From Aminipila sp963524205 (GTDB taxonomy: Bacteria > Bacillota > Clostridia > Peptostreptococcales > Anaerovoracaceae), in contig CAURED010000003.1 of the NCBI GenBank assembly GCA_963524205.1, positions 124,001 to 188,000 of the forward strand: a DNA stretch of 64,000 bases. The letters run 5' to 3'. Of the stretch, positions 16,742 through 24,383 are shown piece after piece (within the stretch, counting starts at the first letter, position 1; every line of letters starts with the position of its first letter). The notes under the pieces are model-generated. The model did not search any database, was not told the DNA's origin, and saw only the letters and a list, made by a program, of their open reading frames with translations. Position numbers and translations under genes: made by a program.

Positions 16742-17632
16742 TTACTCCTCACCTCCTGGTCTGCTTATCTCATCACCATCTGCGGAGGACAAATATACCT
16801 GTGCAAACATACCATCCTTTATCAGATGATTAGGATTTTCAACAGTGATTCGTACTGGATAAGCTTTAGAAGCCGTATCCTTTGCCTGTGAAATATCTGC
16901 AATTATACCACTGAATGTCTGGTCTGGAATTGCAGCAAGGTTCACTTTGTAACTTTGACCTACTTTTAAAGAATTTATTTTCTTTTCATTAACAAAAAGG
17001 TCGATTTTAATTTGATTTAAATTAACAATAGTAAAAACTTGTGTCTGAGGATTTACTAATTCCCCAGCCTTGACATTTGCTTTTGTTACAATCCCATCCA
17101 TTGGTGCAATAACCGTACTATCATCATATGCAATTTGTGCTTTATCTAAATTCGCCTGGCCCAAATCTACTGTGCTTTCTGCACGTTCCAAAACACTTGC
17201 ATAGTTATTATCATAATCAGCGTTGCTCATTGCTCCTTCCTGATTAAGCTGTCTTGCTCTCTGCTCATTTTCCAAAGCATATTTATAAGCAATATTTGCA
17301 TTTTCCAAGTTTGCTTTAGCTACCTCCACACTTGCAGCTAGATCCCGGGAATCCAAGCGAAGTAAAATCTGGCCTTTTTTAACTTCTGAACCAACGTCTA
17401 CTAATATTTCTGCAGCTTTGCCAGTTGACTTGCTCATTACTATGACGCTTTCCCCCGCTTCTGCTTTGCCACTCAATTCACCTTCTTCAACAGCATTGGA
17501 ATCCTGAGCTAACTCCTCACCATCTTTTTGTTCTGAGCTAACAGTTTTAGCTTCTTCCCGAAAAGATACACATCCACTAAGAAGGAAAAGCATTACTAAG
17601 AGGAACAAAATACAACTTCTAAATTTCTTCAT
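16742..17632 (-). CDS. HlyD-type membrane-fusion lipoprotein
   Basis: The 296-residue product has a lipobox (FLLSGC), an acidic linker, a first lipoyl half (SGKAEAGESVIVMSKSTGKAAEILVDVGSEVKKGQILLRLD), a coiled-coil hairpin of about 70 residues (EVAKANLENANIAYKYALE), a second lipoyl half (DGIVTKANVKAGELV) and a beta barrel. This is a complete fusion protein of the efflux type, lipid-anchored rather than helix-anchored. It overlaps the 3' end of tetR. ATG 17632 is preferred over GTG 17641 because of spacing from AAAGGA. Two different fusion proteins in one four-gene cassette is a notable arrangement. Confidence 0.85.
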   Translation of the reverse strand: MKKFRSCILFLLVMLFLLSGCVSFREEAKTVSSEQKDGEELAQDSNAVEEGELSGKAEAGESVIVMSKSTGKAAEILVDVGSEVKKGQILLRLDSRDLAASVEVAKANLENANIAYKYALENEQRARQLNQEGAMSNADYDNNYASVLERAESTVDLGQANLDKAQIAYDDSTVIAPMDGIVTKANVKAGELVNPQTQVFTIVNLNQIKIDLFVNEKKINSLKVGQSYKVNLAAIPDQTFSGIIADISQAKDTASKAYPVRITVENPNHLIKDGMFAQVYLSSADGDEISRPGGEE

Positions 17633-18242
17633 TTCTTTCACTTCCTTTTATTCCATCTAACAGTAAATCAGTGAATTCTATTGATGAAATCTGATCTAAA
17701 AACTCGCGTTTGTGAGCATCTTCTAATAACTCCTGAGTTTCTATAGAAAAAAAGATATAGGACATAAAGACATTTATTATAAGCTCTGAATTCAGCTTCT
17801 TAAACTCTCCTTTTTCCATCCTTTCTTCAAAAAAACTCCTTAGAATCATGCAAATGGGTTCATACACCCGCTTTAAATAGATATTACGTAAATCTGCATC
17901 ATACTGTATCTCAGTAAAAATAATACGCATAAAGACTTTCGATTCACTAATGGTTTTAAACCGGTTTTGCATAATATGCTGTAAAGCTTTCCTTGCATCA
18001 AGGCTCTTGCTTTCTTCTATGGTTTTTTTCAGTGTCTCAACACCTATTGACGGTACCATACTGTTAACCACCTCATACAGAACTTCCGTTTTATTGGCAA
18101 AATGTCTAAAAATGGTTCCTTCCGAAATACCTGCAGCCCGCGCAATTTCTTTGGTGGTCGCTCCATTAAAACCCTTCTGCCCAAACACTTCCACAGCTGC
18201 TTTAAGAATTGATAATTTAGTGGGATGAATATCTTGAAACAT
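17619..18242 (-). CDS. TetR-family repressor of efflux cassette
   Basis: A 207-residue TetR/AcrR regulator. The DNA-binding domain is at the N terminus (KAAVEVFGQKGFNGATTKEI, then AAGISEGTIFRHFANKTEVL, about residues 12-57); the rest is the helical ligand domain. AGGAGG lies 7 bases before the ATG. It is the first gene of the operon with the two fusion proteins and the EmrB-like pump, and a perfect palindrome covers the promoter start, so self-repression relieved by a drug-like ligand is the expected circuit. Confidence 0.9.
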   Translation of the reverse strand: MFQDIHPTKLSILKAAVEVFGQKGFNGATTKEIARAAGISEGTIFRHFANKTEVLYEVVNSMVPSIGVETLKKTIEESKSLDARKALQHIMQNRFKTISESKVFMRIIFTEIQYDADLRNIYLKRVYEPICMILRSFFEERMEKGEFKKLNSELIINVFMSYIFFSIETQELLEDAHKREFLDQISSIEFTDLLLDGIKGSERNEEI

Positions 18243-18253
18243 AATTAACCTCC

Positions 18254-18305
18254 TATGTAAGTAAGTACTTACTTACATAATAATAAACAAATATATATCT
18301 GTCAA
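18254..18305 (-). promoter_or_regulatory. tetR-efflux promoter with 26-bp palindromic operator
   Basis: TTGACA (18305-18300) and TATTAT (18282-18277) are 17 bases apart on the minus strand. A perfect 26-bp palindrome at 18254-18279, half-site TATGTAAGTAAGT, begins at the -10 and covers the start point. This is the form and place of a TetR operator. Confidence 0.88.
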
Positions 18306-18509
18306 GAAAATTATGGAATATATTTTATAACCTTAATCCTAGGGTAATGTTTTAGATTTACCACATTATGTAAAATTATAATATGCCGAAAGTCTTTACT
18401 GTCAATTTATAGACTTTAATCTGATTAAATAAGCTGTCAATATAAAATATCCTCGTTTTGTACCTCAAATATTACCAATAACATGTCCAAAATATATTTA
18501 AAAAAGCTC

Positions 18510-18541
18510 TTGACCTTATACCTTAGGGAACAGCTTATACT
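18510..18541 (+). promoter_or_regulatory. MerR-type promoter with 20-bp spacer
   Basis: TTGACC (18510-18515) and TATACT (18536-18541) are separated by 20 bases, with CCTTAGGG in the middle of the spacer. Overlong spacers with a central dyad are the mark of promoters twisted into activity by MerR-family drug sensors. A MerR gene follows at 18712. The dyad is imperfect. The stretch 18306-18509 is AT-rich with only a weak hairpin (18389-18417). Confidence 0.6.
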
Positions 18542-18582
18542 ATAGTAGATGATAAAACTAACCTAAAAAAAACTTCGTTCAT

Positions 18583-18627
18583 ATTAAAAGCATACTATGT
18601 AATCGACCTTCATAGTATGCTTTTAAT
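18583..18627 (+). terminator. Strong terminator in front of merR
   Basis: A 17-bp perfect stem (18583-18599 with 18611-18627) and an 11-base loop, followed by TTATTTTC. It lies about 40 bases downstream of the MerR-type promoter and 85 bases before the merR ATG, so it would end a transcript of roughly 80 bases or act as an attenuator. A separate extended -10 (TGCTATAAT, 18666-18674) lies behind it. Confidence 0.75.
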
Positions 18628-18711
18628 TTATTTTCAAGAAAATTTAACTGTGTAAAACCCTTGTATGCTATAATATTAGTTAAAATTTATATAATGTATT
18701 GAGGATTTACT

Positions 18712-19548
18712 ATGAAGAATATAAAAGAATATTATTCTGTCGGGGAATTTAGTAAAATCTGTAATATACCTACAAATACTTTAAGATATTACGATAAGAT
18801 TGGCCTTATTCACCCTGATAAAATTGGAGAAAACAACTACAGATTTTACAGTAAAGAAACCTTAGCTTATATTCCTGTTATAAAATATTATAAGCAAATG
18901 GGATTCTCCCTTGAAGTAATAAAGGAGCTTGTGGATGAAAATTCATTTGTCATTCACGAAAAGCTGTTTAAAGAAAAATTAGAACGCCTAAAAGAAATGG
19001 AAAATAGCATATATCAGAAATATGCTGCCATAGAAGGCTGGTTACAACTTATTACAGAAGCGGAACTTATAAGAAAAAATGACGTCCGGGAAGTTGCTGT
19101 AAAATATATTGAGCCCTCAACTTTTTGCTGTATGGAACAAAATTTTAATTATAATTATAAAGAAGCTATAATAAACATTGAATTTACTAATTATATAGAA
19201 TCCATAGGAAACGAAGTTGCTGGTGTGATCCTATTAAACTTTCCTTCATCTAAATCAAAGTTAGGTAGAGAAAAAACTAAGGTCACTGTTATGCAACAGC
19301 CTGTTTTAAAAGTTACTCACGAAACAGAGACAAAAACATTTGGTGGGCAGGTTTTTGCCTGCTGCTATCACATTGGTTCTCACGAAACCATCGGAAATAC
19401 TTACGATAAGATTTACGATTGGGCTTCCAAAAACAATTATATCTGCGATGAAGAATCTTACGAGCGTTTTCTTATAGATTATTGGACAACGCAAAATACG
19501 GATTGCTTTGTTACTGAAATATTAATTAAAATAGAGAAACACATTTAA
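18712..19548 (+). CDS. MerR-family regulator with GyrI-like effector domain
   Basis: The 278-residue protein starts with a MerR winged helix (YYSVGEFSKICNIPTNTLRYYDKIGLIHP, about residues 8-36), followed by NNYRFYSKETL and a dimerising coiled coil (about 85-115). The rest is a GyrI-like ligand domain as in BmrR-type multidrug sensors, with several Cys. Such proteins switch on efflux genes when they bind lipophilic cations. The ribosome site is GAGG 7 bases before the ATG. No target gene lies directly downstream; its own upstream MerR-type promoter suggests self-control, and the efflux cassette next door is a possible target. Confidence 0.85.
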   Translation: MKNIKEYYSVGEFSKICNIPTNTLRYYDKIGLIHPDKIGENNYRFYSKETLAYIPVIKYYKQMGFSLEVIKELVDENSFVIHEKLFKEKLERLKEMENSIYQKYAAIEGWLQLITEAELIRKNDVREVAVKYIEPSTFCCMEQNFNYNYKEAIINIEFTNYIESIGNEVAGVILLNFPSSKSKLGREKTKVTVMQQPVLKVTHETETKTFGGQVFACCYHIGSHETIGNTYDKIYDWASKNNYICDEESYERFLIDYWTTQNTDCFVTEILIKIEKHI

Positions 19549-19627
19549 TTATTTCTTCTATAATTCAGCATATTACTTATTATAAATAATGCACTCTACA
19601 GGTTTTTGCTGTGCCAGCAAATTTTCA

Positions 19628-19762
19628 TTACCTTTTCCCTGCCCTGCTTTCATATTGAAGCGTCACGGATTCCATAACAATTACGCCTGCTTCTCCGCGA
19701 AACAAGTTTTCATATTTTCTTAATGTAGCTTCTGTAAATCTGCCTTTTAAGTCTAGTATGTT
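19628..19762 (-). pseudogene. Possible remnant of an old-yellow-enzyme-like oxidoreductase
   Basis: Downstream of the GGDEF gene the minus strand holds 44 open codons ending in TAA at 19628. They read DLKGRFTEATLRKYENLF, then RGEAGVIVMESVTLQYESRA. This resembles the N-terminal part of NADH:flavin oxidoreductases (LKNR..., GGAG-IV-E, Y-SR). There is no ribosome site, no proper start and no further domain, so it would be a decayed fragment. The match is by eye and short; chance resemblance is possible. Confidence 0.3.
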
Positions 19763-19767
19763 CCATT

Positions 19768-20709
19768 TTATTCTTCTTTCTGACTATAGAATCCAATACT
19801 ATTTTTACCATTCTGTTTTATTCCGTGTAAAACTTTTTCTGCACTGTAATAAAGCAAGTCGAAACTTTCTCCAACTTCAATTGTCATCGCAATTCCCGCT
19901 GATAACGTAATCCCATGGAATTTATTTTTTTCCAGCATGTTTGCTGCTTGATGGAAAATCTCTTTAACTTTGACCAAGGCCTCTTCCCTGGTATTAGCCT
20001 TAGGCAAGTATATAAGGAACTCATCAGCAGAAGCCCTTGCTGCAACATCTGGTTCCCTAATAATACTTCTAATTGTCTCACCAACCGTTTTCAAACAGAT
20101 ATTACCTTGTTCATATCCTAATGCATTATTAATCAGTCTAAAATTATCTATGTCTATAACTGCTAGCGCCCCTGTAAGAGAAAATTGGCTGATTGCAGAG
20201 TTAGTCTTTTCTTCAATATACATCCTACTCCACAGTTCAGTAATAGGGTCTATACTATTCGCAAATGTAGTAATAATTTTAGCCGTCATTTTTTCTAATT
20301 CCTCGGTCTTATACCTAACCTGTCTCTCCAGATTCTTTCTTAGATCTTCAAGCTCTAAAACCATTTTTATTCTTTGTAACATAACCGGTTCATTGAAAGG
20401 CTTTGTAATAAAATCTCTTGCCCCTAAATCCAGACAAGTTCTTTCCACTTCATGATCTGTTAAACCTGTTAAAAATATAGTAGGTATCTTAGCAAGTCTA
20501 GAATCCTTTTTTAATAGCTTAAACGTATCAATTCCGCTAATTTCCGCCATTTCTATATCAAGCAAAATCAAATCAACTGCATTATTTTTAGCAAATTTAA
20601 TGCCTTCTTTTCCATTTAGCTTCGTAGTAACTTCATAATCTTTTTCTAACGCTTTCTGTACAACCATTAAATTAAATTGGCTGTCATCCACAACTAAAAT
20701 ACTTTTCAT
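19768..20709 (-). CDS. Response regulator with REC and GGDEF-like domains
   Basis: A 313-residue protein: a receiver domain (about 1-120) with the phosphorylation Asp at about 51 in DLILLDIE and the conserved Lys in FITKPF, a linker helix, then a GGDEF-type domain (about 150-310) with DIDNFRLINNALGYEQGN. The active-site loop reads RASADEF rather than GGDEF, so cyclic-di-GMP synthesis is in doubt, although some single-Gly or Gly-less variants are active. It follows the ThrE genes by 48 bases on the same strand and may be co-transcribed. The ribosome site GGAGG is 8 bases before the ATG. No partner kinase is adjacent. Confidence 0.87.
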   Translation of the reverse strand: MKSILVVDDSQFNLMVVQKALEKDYEVTTKLNGKEGIKFAKNNAVDLILLDIEMAEISGIDTFKLLKKDSRLAKIPTIFLTGLTDHEVERTCLDLGARDFITKPFNEPVMLQRIKMVLELEDLRKNLERQVRYKTEELEKMTAKIITTFANSIDPITELWSRMYIEEKTNSAISQFSLTGALAVIDIDNFRLINNALGYEQGNICLKTVGETIRSIIREPDVAARASADEFLIYLPKANTREEALVKVKEIFHQAANMLEKNKFHGITLSAGIAMTIEVGESFDLLYYSAEKVLHGIKQNGKNSIGFYSQKEE

Positions 20710-20757
20710 TAGTCATTCCTCCAAGTTTGAAGATAATATTTAATTATAGCATATTTT

Positions 20758-21216
20758 CTATGTTTTACTAATAATTCTTTTAAATTTTCCTTTTAATGTA
20801 TAATGCATTCTAAAAAACGAACCAACCACCAACAGACCTACAGAAATGCTTCCTGCCATAAGAAGTGTCTCTGTCCCAGTAGTTGCAGCCTTTTCAAGTT
20901 CTCCATTTATAAGATACAAAGTAGTGTAATACATACCTGCACCCGGTACCAAAGGTATAATTCCGGGAATTATATACACCGTAGCCGTTTCCTTATATAC
21001 CCTTGAAAAAATGTCTGCCAGAAAACCTACCATACATGCTGCTAAAAAACATCCGAGCAAGGCACTTCCATAATCATTACGACAATAGGCGAATATAACC
21101 CAGCCGATTCCCCCAACCAGACTGGACATAAGAATATTCTTCTTTGGAACATGAAATAATATGGCAAAGCCTACAGTTGATATAAATCCAAATACAAATT
21201 GTAAGAAGTATGTCAT
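20758..21216 (-). CDS. Threonine/serine exporter, small membrane subunit (ThrE_2-like)
   Basis: The 152-residue protein has five predicted helices and matches the C-terminal half of ThrE-type exporters (DUF3815): HVPKKNILMSSLVGGIGW, YIIPGIIPLVPGAGMYYTTLYLING and a helical end. It overlaps the preceding subunit by 4 bases (ATGA), so both are made together. The split pair is believed to export threonine or serine by proton-motive force in Gram-positive bacteria. Substrate is by family only. Confidence 0.87.
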   Translation of the reverse strand: MTYFLQFVFGFISTVGFAILFHVPKKNILMSSLVGGIGWVIFAYCRNDYGSALLGCFLAACMVGFLADIFSRVYKETATVYIIPGIIPLVPGAGMYYTTLYLINGELEKAATTGTETLLMAGSISVGLLVVGSFFRMHYTLKGKFKRIISKT

Positions 21217-21995
21217 AGGATATCACCTCCGCATAGAACCCATAACCTAAGCACAACGCCGGCTCCCGTAGCTAGTGAAACTGCTATAAAAAATGCTTCT
21301 GCAGCTCTTGCTAATCCAGATAACATATCGCTTGCAAGAAAATCTCTTATTGCATTGGTGATTGCTACCCCTGGAACAAAGAGCATAAGTGCCCCAATGG
21401 TAATAGGCCCTGAGCTGTTTCCCAGCCCTACTGTGGTACTTAACAATGCCAAAAATGCCGCAAATGCTGTACAACAAAAACCTTTTATAAAATAATTTGT
21501 TTCAATTTGATCAAAACCTACTGATAATAAATAACTGGAAGCTCCTATTACAAAAGCACAAGCAAAATCCTGAAGACTTCCCTTAAACATTAAACAGAAA
21601 AAAGAGCAGGCGAAAGCCGCACCCAGACTTCTTATCCAAATATTATATGGCTTACCTTTTCCTATCTGTTTCAGACGTTCCATGCCAGCTTCAATAGATA
21701 AATCCGTACTTACAAAATCTCTTGAAAACTGATTTATTTCAGATATTTTGCCCAAGTCTGTTCCTGTTCCCTTTATCCGTTTAATAAAGGTAAACATTTC
21801 ACTATCATCACCTTTATCTAAAGATAAAAAAATTCCTGTTGGAGTAACAAAGACTTCCACGTATGGAATATTACAAGCTCTGCATATTCTTGTAATCGTA
21901 TCCTCTACTCTATAAATCTCTGCGCCACTTTTCATCATAATTTCCCCAGCTAATAAAGCCAGTATGATTATTTTTTTCTGCACTTGCTTAATCAT
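21213..21995 (-). CDS. Threonine/serine exporter, large subunit (ThrE/DUF1212-like)
   Basis: The 260-residue protein has the ThrE N-terminal soluble part with LLAGEIMMKSGAEIYRVEDT near residue 20 and YVEVFVTPTGIFLSL near residue 50, followed by five membrane helices with PITIGALMLFVPGVAITNAI. The ATG at 21995 is used because GGAGG stands 11 bases before it; an earlier TTG at 22013 overlaps that site. Together with the small subunit it forms a complete split ThrE. Confidence 0.88.
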   Translation of the reverse strand: MIKQVQKKIIILALLAGEIMMKSGAEIYRVEDTITRICRACNIPYVEVFVTPTGIFLSLDKGDDSEMFTFIKRIKGTGTDLGKISEINQFSRDFVSTDLSIEAGMERLKQIGKGKPYNIWIRSLGAAFACSFFCLMFKGSLQDFACAFVIGASSYLLSVGFDQIETNYFIKGFCCTAFAAFLALLSTTVGLGNSSGPITIGALMLFVPGVAITNAIRDFLASDMLSGLARAAEAFFIAVSLATGAGVVLRLWVLCGGDIL

Positions 21996-22094
21996 TTTTA
22001 TATAGGCCTCCAATCAAGATTAGTATATAAATTATAACATAAATCTATTTTTATTTTTTATTTTAATAAATTTTTAATAAATCATAATTTTCTC

Positions 22095-22123
22095 TTGACT
22101 TTTTTAGTTTATCGCTTTATTAT
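22095..22123 (+). promoter_or_regulatory. SigA-type promoter for the 51-aa peptide gene
   Basis: TTGACT (22095-22100) and TATTAT (22118-22123) are separated by 17 bases, about 50 bases before the small gene's ATG. Confidence 0.7.
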
Positions 22124-22176
22124 AATAACGTAGTGAATAATTGCAGTGATGTTTTTTATATGAGGAGGATTAAATT

Positions 22177-22332
22177 ATGTTAACTGTTATGAAAGATAAT
22201 CCAGATAAAGTTGTGTTAGAAAAAAATTTTACAAAAGAAGAATTAAGTGCTTATAATTTATATACTATTAACGGATGCAGCCAGGCTAAGACTGAAATTC
22301 GACAGCCTGCTTTTATTGGGTGCTATCACTAA
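22177..22332 (+). CDS. 51-aa peptide with two C-terminal Gly-Cys motifs, unknown
   Basis: The ATG at 22177 has the strong site GAGGAGG 8 bases upstream and a good promoter. The 51 residues begin with a charged, helix-prone half (NPDKVVLEKNFTKEELSAYN) and end in INGCSQAK and QPAFIGCYH, with two Cys about 15 residues apart. A charged leader and a short Cys-bearing tail is the layout of many ribosomally made, modified peptides, but no modifying enzyme is adjacent. The next full gene is an EamA transporter, which has its own promoter. Function is unknown; a regulatory or metal-binding peptide is equally possible. No terminator separates it from the downstream leader. Confidence 0.6.
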   Translation: MLTVMKDNPDKVVLEKNFTKEELSAYNLYTINGCSQAKTEIRQPAFIGCYH

Positions 22333-22359
22333 AAATGTATTGTAAATGAATAATTTTAT

Positions 22360-22388
22360 TTGACATATTCATTCACATTAAGTACAAT
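22360..22388 (+). promoter_or_regulatory. SigA-type promoter for the EamA leader
   Basis: TTGACA (22360-22365) and TACAAT (22383-22388) with an exact 17-base spacer. Transcription should start near 22395, about 25 bases before a short leader reading frame. Confidence 0.78.
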
Positions 22389-22420
22389 GGATGATAAATT
22401 AAATAAGGAGAAAGTTTTTG

Positions 22421-22510
22421 ATGTTATCTATAATGCACATTTTGAACAATAAATATCACCACAGAGCCAAGCAGTTATACTCTTATTTTCGTAAGGGGAT
22501 AACTGCGTAA
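22421..22510 (+). CDS. 29-aa putative leader peptide of EamA transporter gene
   Basis: AAGGAG lies 10 bases before the ATG at 22421. The frame encodes 29 residues, basic and aromatic, ending HHRAKQLYSYFRKGITA. Its last codons lie inside a hairpin (22471-22478 with 22499-22506, GCAGTTAT/ATAACTGC), and an intrinsic terminator follows 55 bases later, in front of the transporter start. This order (promoter, short frame, hairpin, terminator, transporter) is that of ribosome-stalling attenuators that control resistance genes. That it is translated is inferred. Confidence 0.55.
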   Translation: MLSIMHILNNKYHHRAKQLYSYFRKGITA

Positions 22511-22564
22511 TTTGCTTGTGCTCTTTTGGCAGAGAAGATTGCGTCATTGTGATTTCAAATTTTT

Positions 22565-22600
22565 GCTATCGGAGTGTAAGCCGATAGCTTTTTTATTTTT
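22565..22600 (+). terminator. Attenuator-type terminator before EamA gene
   Basis: GCTATCGG (22565-22572) pairs exactly with CCGATAGC (22581-22588), followed by TTTTTTATTTTTT. It ends only about 25 bases before the transporter ATG, so read-through must be allowed for the gene to be expressed from the upstream promoter. Confidence 0.88.
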
Positions 22601-22625
22601 TGAAATTAAACAATGGTGGTATATT

Positions 22626-23546
22626 ATGAAAAATGATGAAAAATTATATGTGTATAAAAGTTTTATTCTATTACAATGTCTTATATGGGGAATAGGCAAC
22701 CCCATCACGAAAATCTGCCTAAACTCGGTCACTCCCTTTTATTCTCTTACTATACGATTTACTCTGGCTTTTTTGGTATTCATCCTGTTATTCAGAGAAA
22801 AAATATTAAAAGATATTACAAAAGAAAGCCTGCCAGGGTTATTTATTATCTGTCTTTTTAACGCTGTATCCTTTATTTTTTCAACTTTATGGTTACTAGC
22901 TACTGCAGCTAACATTTCAGGCTTTCTAATGGCTTTATCCGTAGTATTTACTCCGTTCTTGTCTGCTGTGGTCCTTAAGAAAAAAACGAATATTCATGTA
23001 ATCGGCGCTATTGCAATTGTGGTGGTGGGAATGTATTTTCTTTGTGGAAACAGCGGTCAATTTCAGTTTGGAATGGGTGAATTATTTGCATTGCTTAGCT
23101 CCATTTCACTGGCTGTTACTTTAATATATAGTTCAAAGCACGTCTGCAGCATAGGTCCTATGGCTCTTTCGACAGCACAAGCAGGCTTTACGGCACTTAT
23201 TTCATTTGTTTTTGCTTTAATTTTTGAGGACTCAACTATTTTGTTTAGTATTCCAGCTTTAGGCTGGGCAACGCTTATATATTTAGCTTTGGGTTGCACC
23301 TGCATAGCCTATATGCTGCAGAATCATGCATTAAAACAAGTCTCTGCAGTTTTTGTATCACTGTCCTTTTGTATGGAACCCATTTTTACTGCTATAGCTT
23401 CTTATCCTCTTTTAGGGGAAACCTTATCTGTAAAGGGAATATTGGGAGCAATACTGATTATCATAGGCACCGTCATTGCCTCCATTCTGCCATCCTTTAA
23501 AGAGGAAGATATTGAAAAAATTGCGAAACTACCAGATAGCATATAA
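22626..23546 (+). CDS. EamA-family (DMT) transporter
   Basis: A 306-residue protein with ten predicted helices in two EamA repeats. Typical segments are QCLIWGIGNPITKICLNSV at the start, FTLAFLVFILLFREK, FLMALSVVFTPFLSAVVL and, in the second half, AVFVSLSFCMEPIFTAIASY followed by LLGETL. The family moves metabolites, amino acids or drugs across the membrane; no substrate can be read from the sequence. The start at 22626 is taken because a frame back to 22512 would run through the terminator hairpin; the ribosome site GGTGG is weak. Expression is probably controlled by the leader upstream. Confidence 0.88.
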   Translation: MKNDEKLYVYKSFILLQCLIWGIGNPITKICLNSVTPFYSLTIRFTLAFLVFILLFREKILKDITKESLPGLFIICLFNAVSFIFSTLWLLATAANISGFLMALSVVFTPFLSAVVLKKKTNIHVIGAIAIVVVGMYFLCGNSGQFQFGMGELFALLSSISLAVTLIYSSKHVCSIGPMALSTAQAGFTALISFVFALIFEDSTILFSIPALGWATLIYLALGCTCIAYMLQNHALKQVSAVFVSLSFCMEPIFTAIASYPLLGETLSVKGILGAILIIIGTVIASILPSFKEEDIEKIAKLPDSI

Positions 23547-23617
23547 GCATATCGATGGACTTTTGTGTATTTTTTTGATATACTACATCCATACTAATAG
23601 GTAGGAGAATTTATATC

Positions 23618-24325
23618 ATGAGATTGAATAAATACATTGCGCAGGCAGGTTTGGCCAGCAGACGTAAGGCAGACGAATTTACTGCCAACGGAAACGTTAA
23701 AATAAATGGATTAGTAGTCAAAGAACTTGGATATGATGTGAAGGATGGTGACGTAGTTGAAGTAAATGGCCGAAAAATAGATACTCTAAAACAAAAGCCA
23801 GTTTACATTATGCTAAATAAACCTCTTGGCTATATCACCACTTCGGAAGATGAAAAAGGCCGTCTTACCGTTCAGGACTTAGTTTCTGATGTGGATGCAA
23901 GACTTTTTGCTATAGGCAGACTGGATTATAATACTTCAGGTATGCTGCTTATGACAAATGACGGAGATATGGCCTATAAACTAACTCATCCTAAGCACCA
24001 CATTTATAAGACCTATCGTGCCAGAGTATCTGGAGTGCTTTCAAATGAAAGGATTGCGAAACTTAAAAATGGTGTTGATATTGGAGGTTTTGTTACTTCA
24101 AAAGCAAATGTTAAAGTAATCAAACAGGGTGACCGCTCTGCTATCGTGGAAATTCAGATTTATGAAGGAAAAAACCGTCAGGTAAGAAAAATGTTTGCCG
24201 CCGTGGGAAACAAAGTTCAGGAACTTGAAAGAGTTGCAATTGGCGAATTGTTTTTAGGCAGACTGATGTTAGGACATTACCGCAAACTTACACCTAAAGA
24301 AATTGAATACTTAAAAAACTGCTAG
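23618..24325 (+). CDS. Pseudouridine synthase, RluB/RsuA family
   Basis: The 235-residue protein has an N-terminal S4 RNA-binding domain (MRLNKYIAQAGLASRRKADEF, about 1-60) and the RsuA/RluB catalytic domain with the active-site Asp in GRLDYNTSGMLLMTNDG near residue 105, plus EGKNRQVRKMFAA near residue 190. Such enzymes convert uridine to pseudouridine in 23S rRNA (RluB, near 2605) or 16S rRNA; the RluB type is the usual one in Firmicutes. The ribosome site is GGAG about 10 bases before the ATG. Single gene, with its terminator overlapping the stop codon. Confidence 0.9.
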   Translation: MRLNKYIAQAGLASRRKADEFTANGNVKINGLVVKELGYDVKDGDVVEVNGRKIDTLKQKPVYIMLNKPLGYITTSEDEKGRLTVQDLVSDVDARLFAIGRLDYNTSGMLLMTNDGDMAYKLTHPKHHIYKTYRARVSGVLSNERIAKLKNGVDIGGFVTSKANVKVIKQGDRSAIVEIQIYEGKNRQVRKMFAAVGNKVQELERVAIGELFLGRLMLGHYRKLTPKEIEYLKNC

Positions 24326-24342
24326 TTCCCTAGCAGTTTTTT
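24313..24342 (+). terminator. Terminator overlapping the pseudouridine synthase stop codon
   Basis: A perfect 13-bp stem: AAAAAACTGCTAG (24313-24325) with CTAGCAGTTTTTT (24330-24342), loop TTCC. The TAG stop is part of the left arm. The symmetric A and T runs allow function in both directions. Confidence 0.92.
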
Positions 24343-24383
24343 ATATTTAGACCTATATTCCTTTCTATATTTCACATACCCTT

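Noticed and set aside
18389..18417. Hairpin AAAGTCT/AGACTTT as a terminator
   Set aside because: Seven base pairs of mixed A/T, a 15-base loop and no T-tail; probably chance in AT-rich DNA.
22395..22600. T-box or known metabolite riboswitch before the EamA gene
   Set aside because: No T-box core and no recognisable riboswitch motif; a leader-peptide attenuator explains the layout better.
22512..22625. N-terminal extension of the EamA transporter back to 22512
   Set aside because: The extra codons run through the leader stem and the intrinsic terminator, do not look like transporter sequence, and have no ribosome site.
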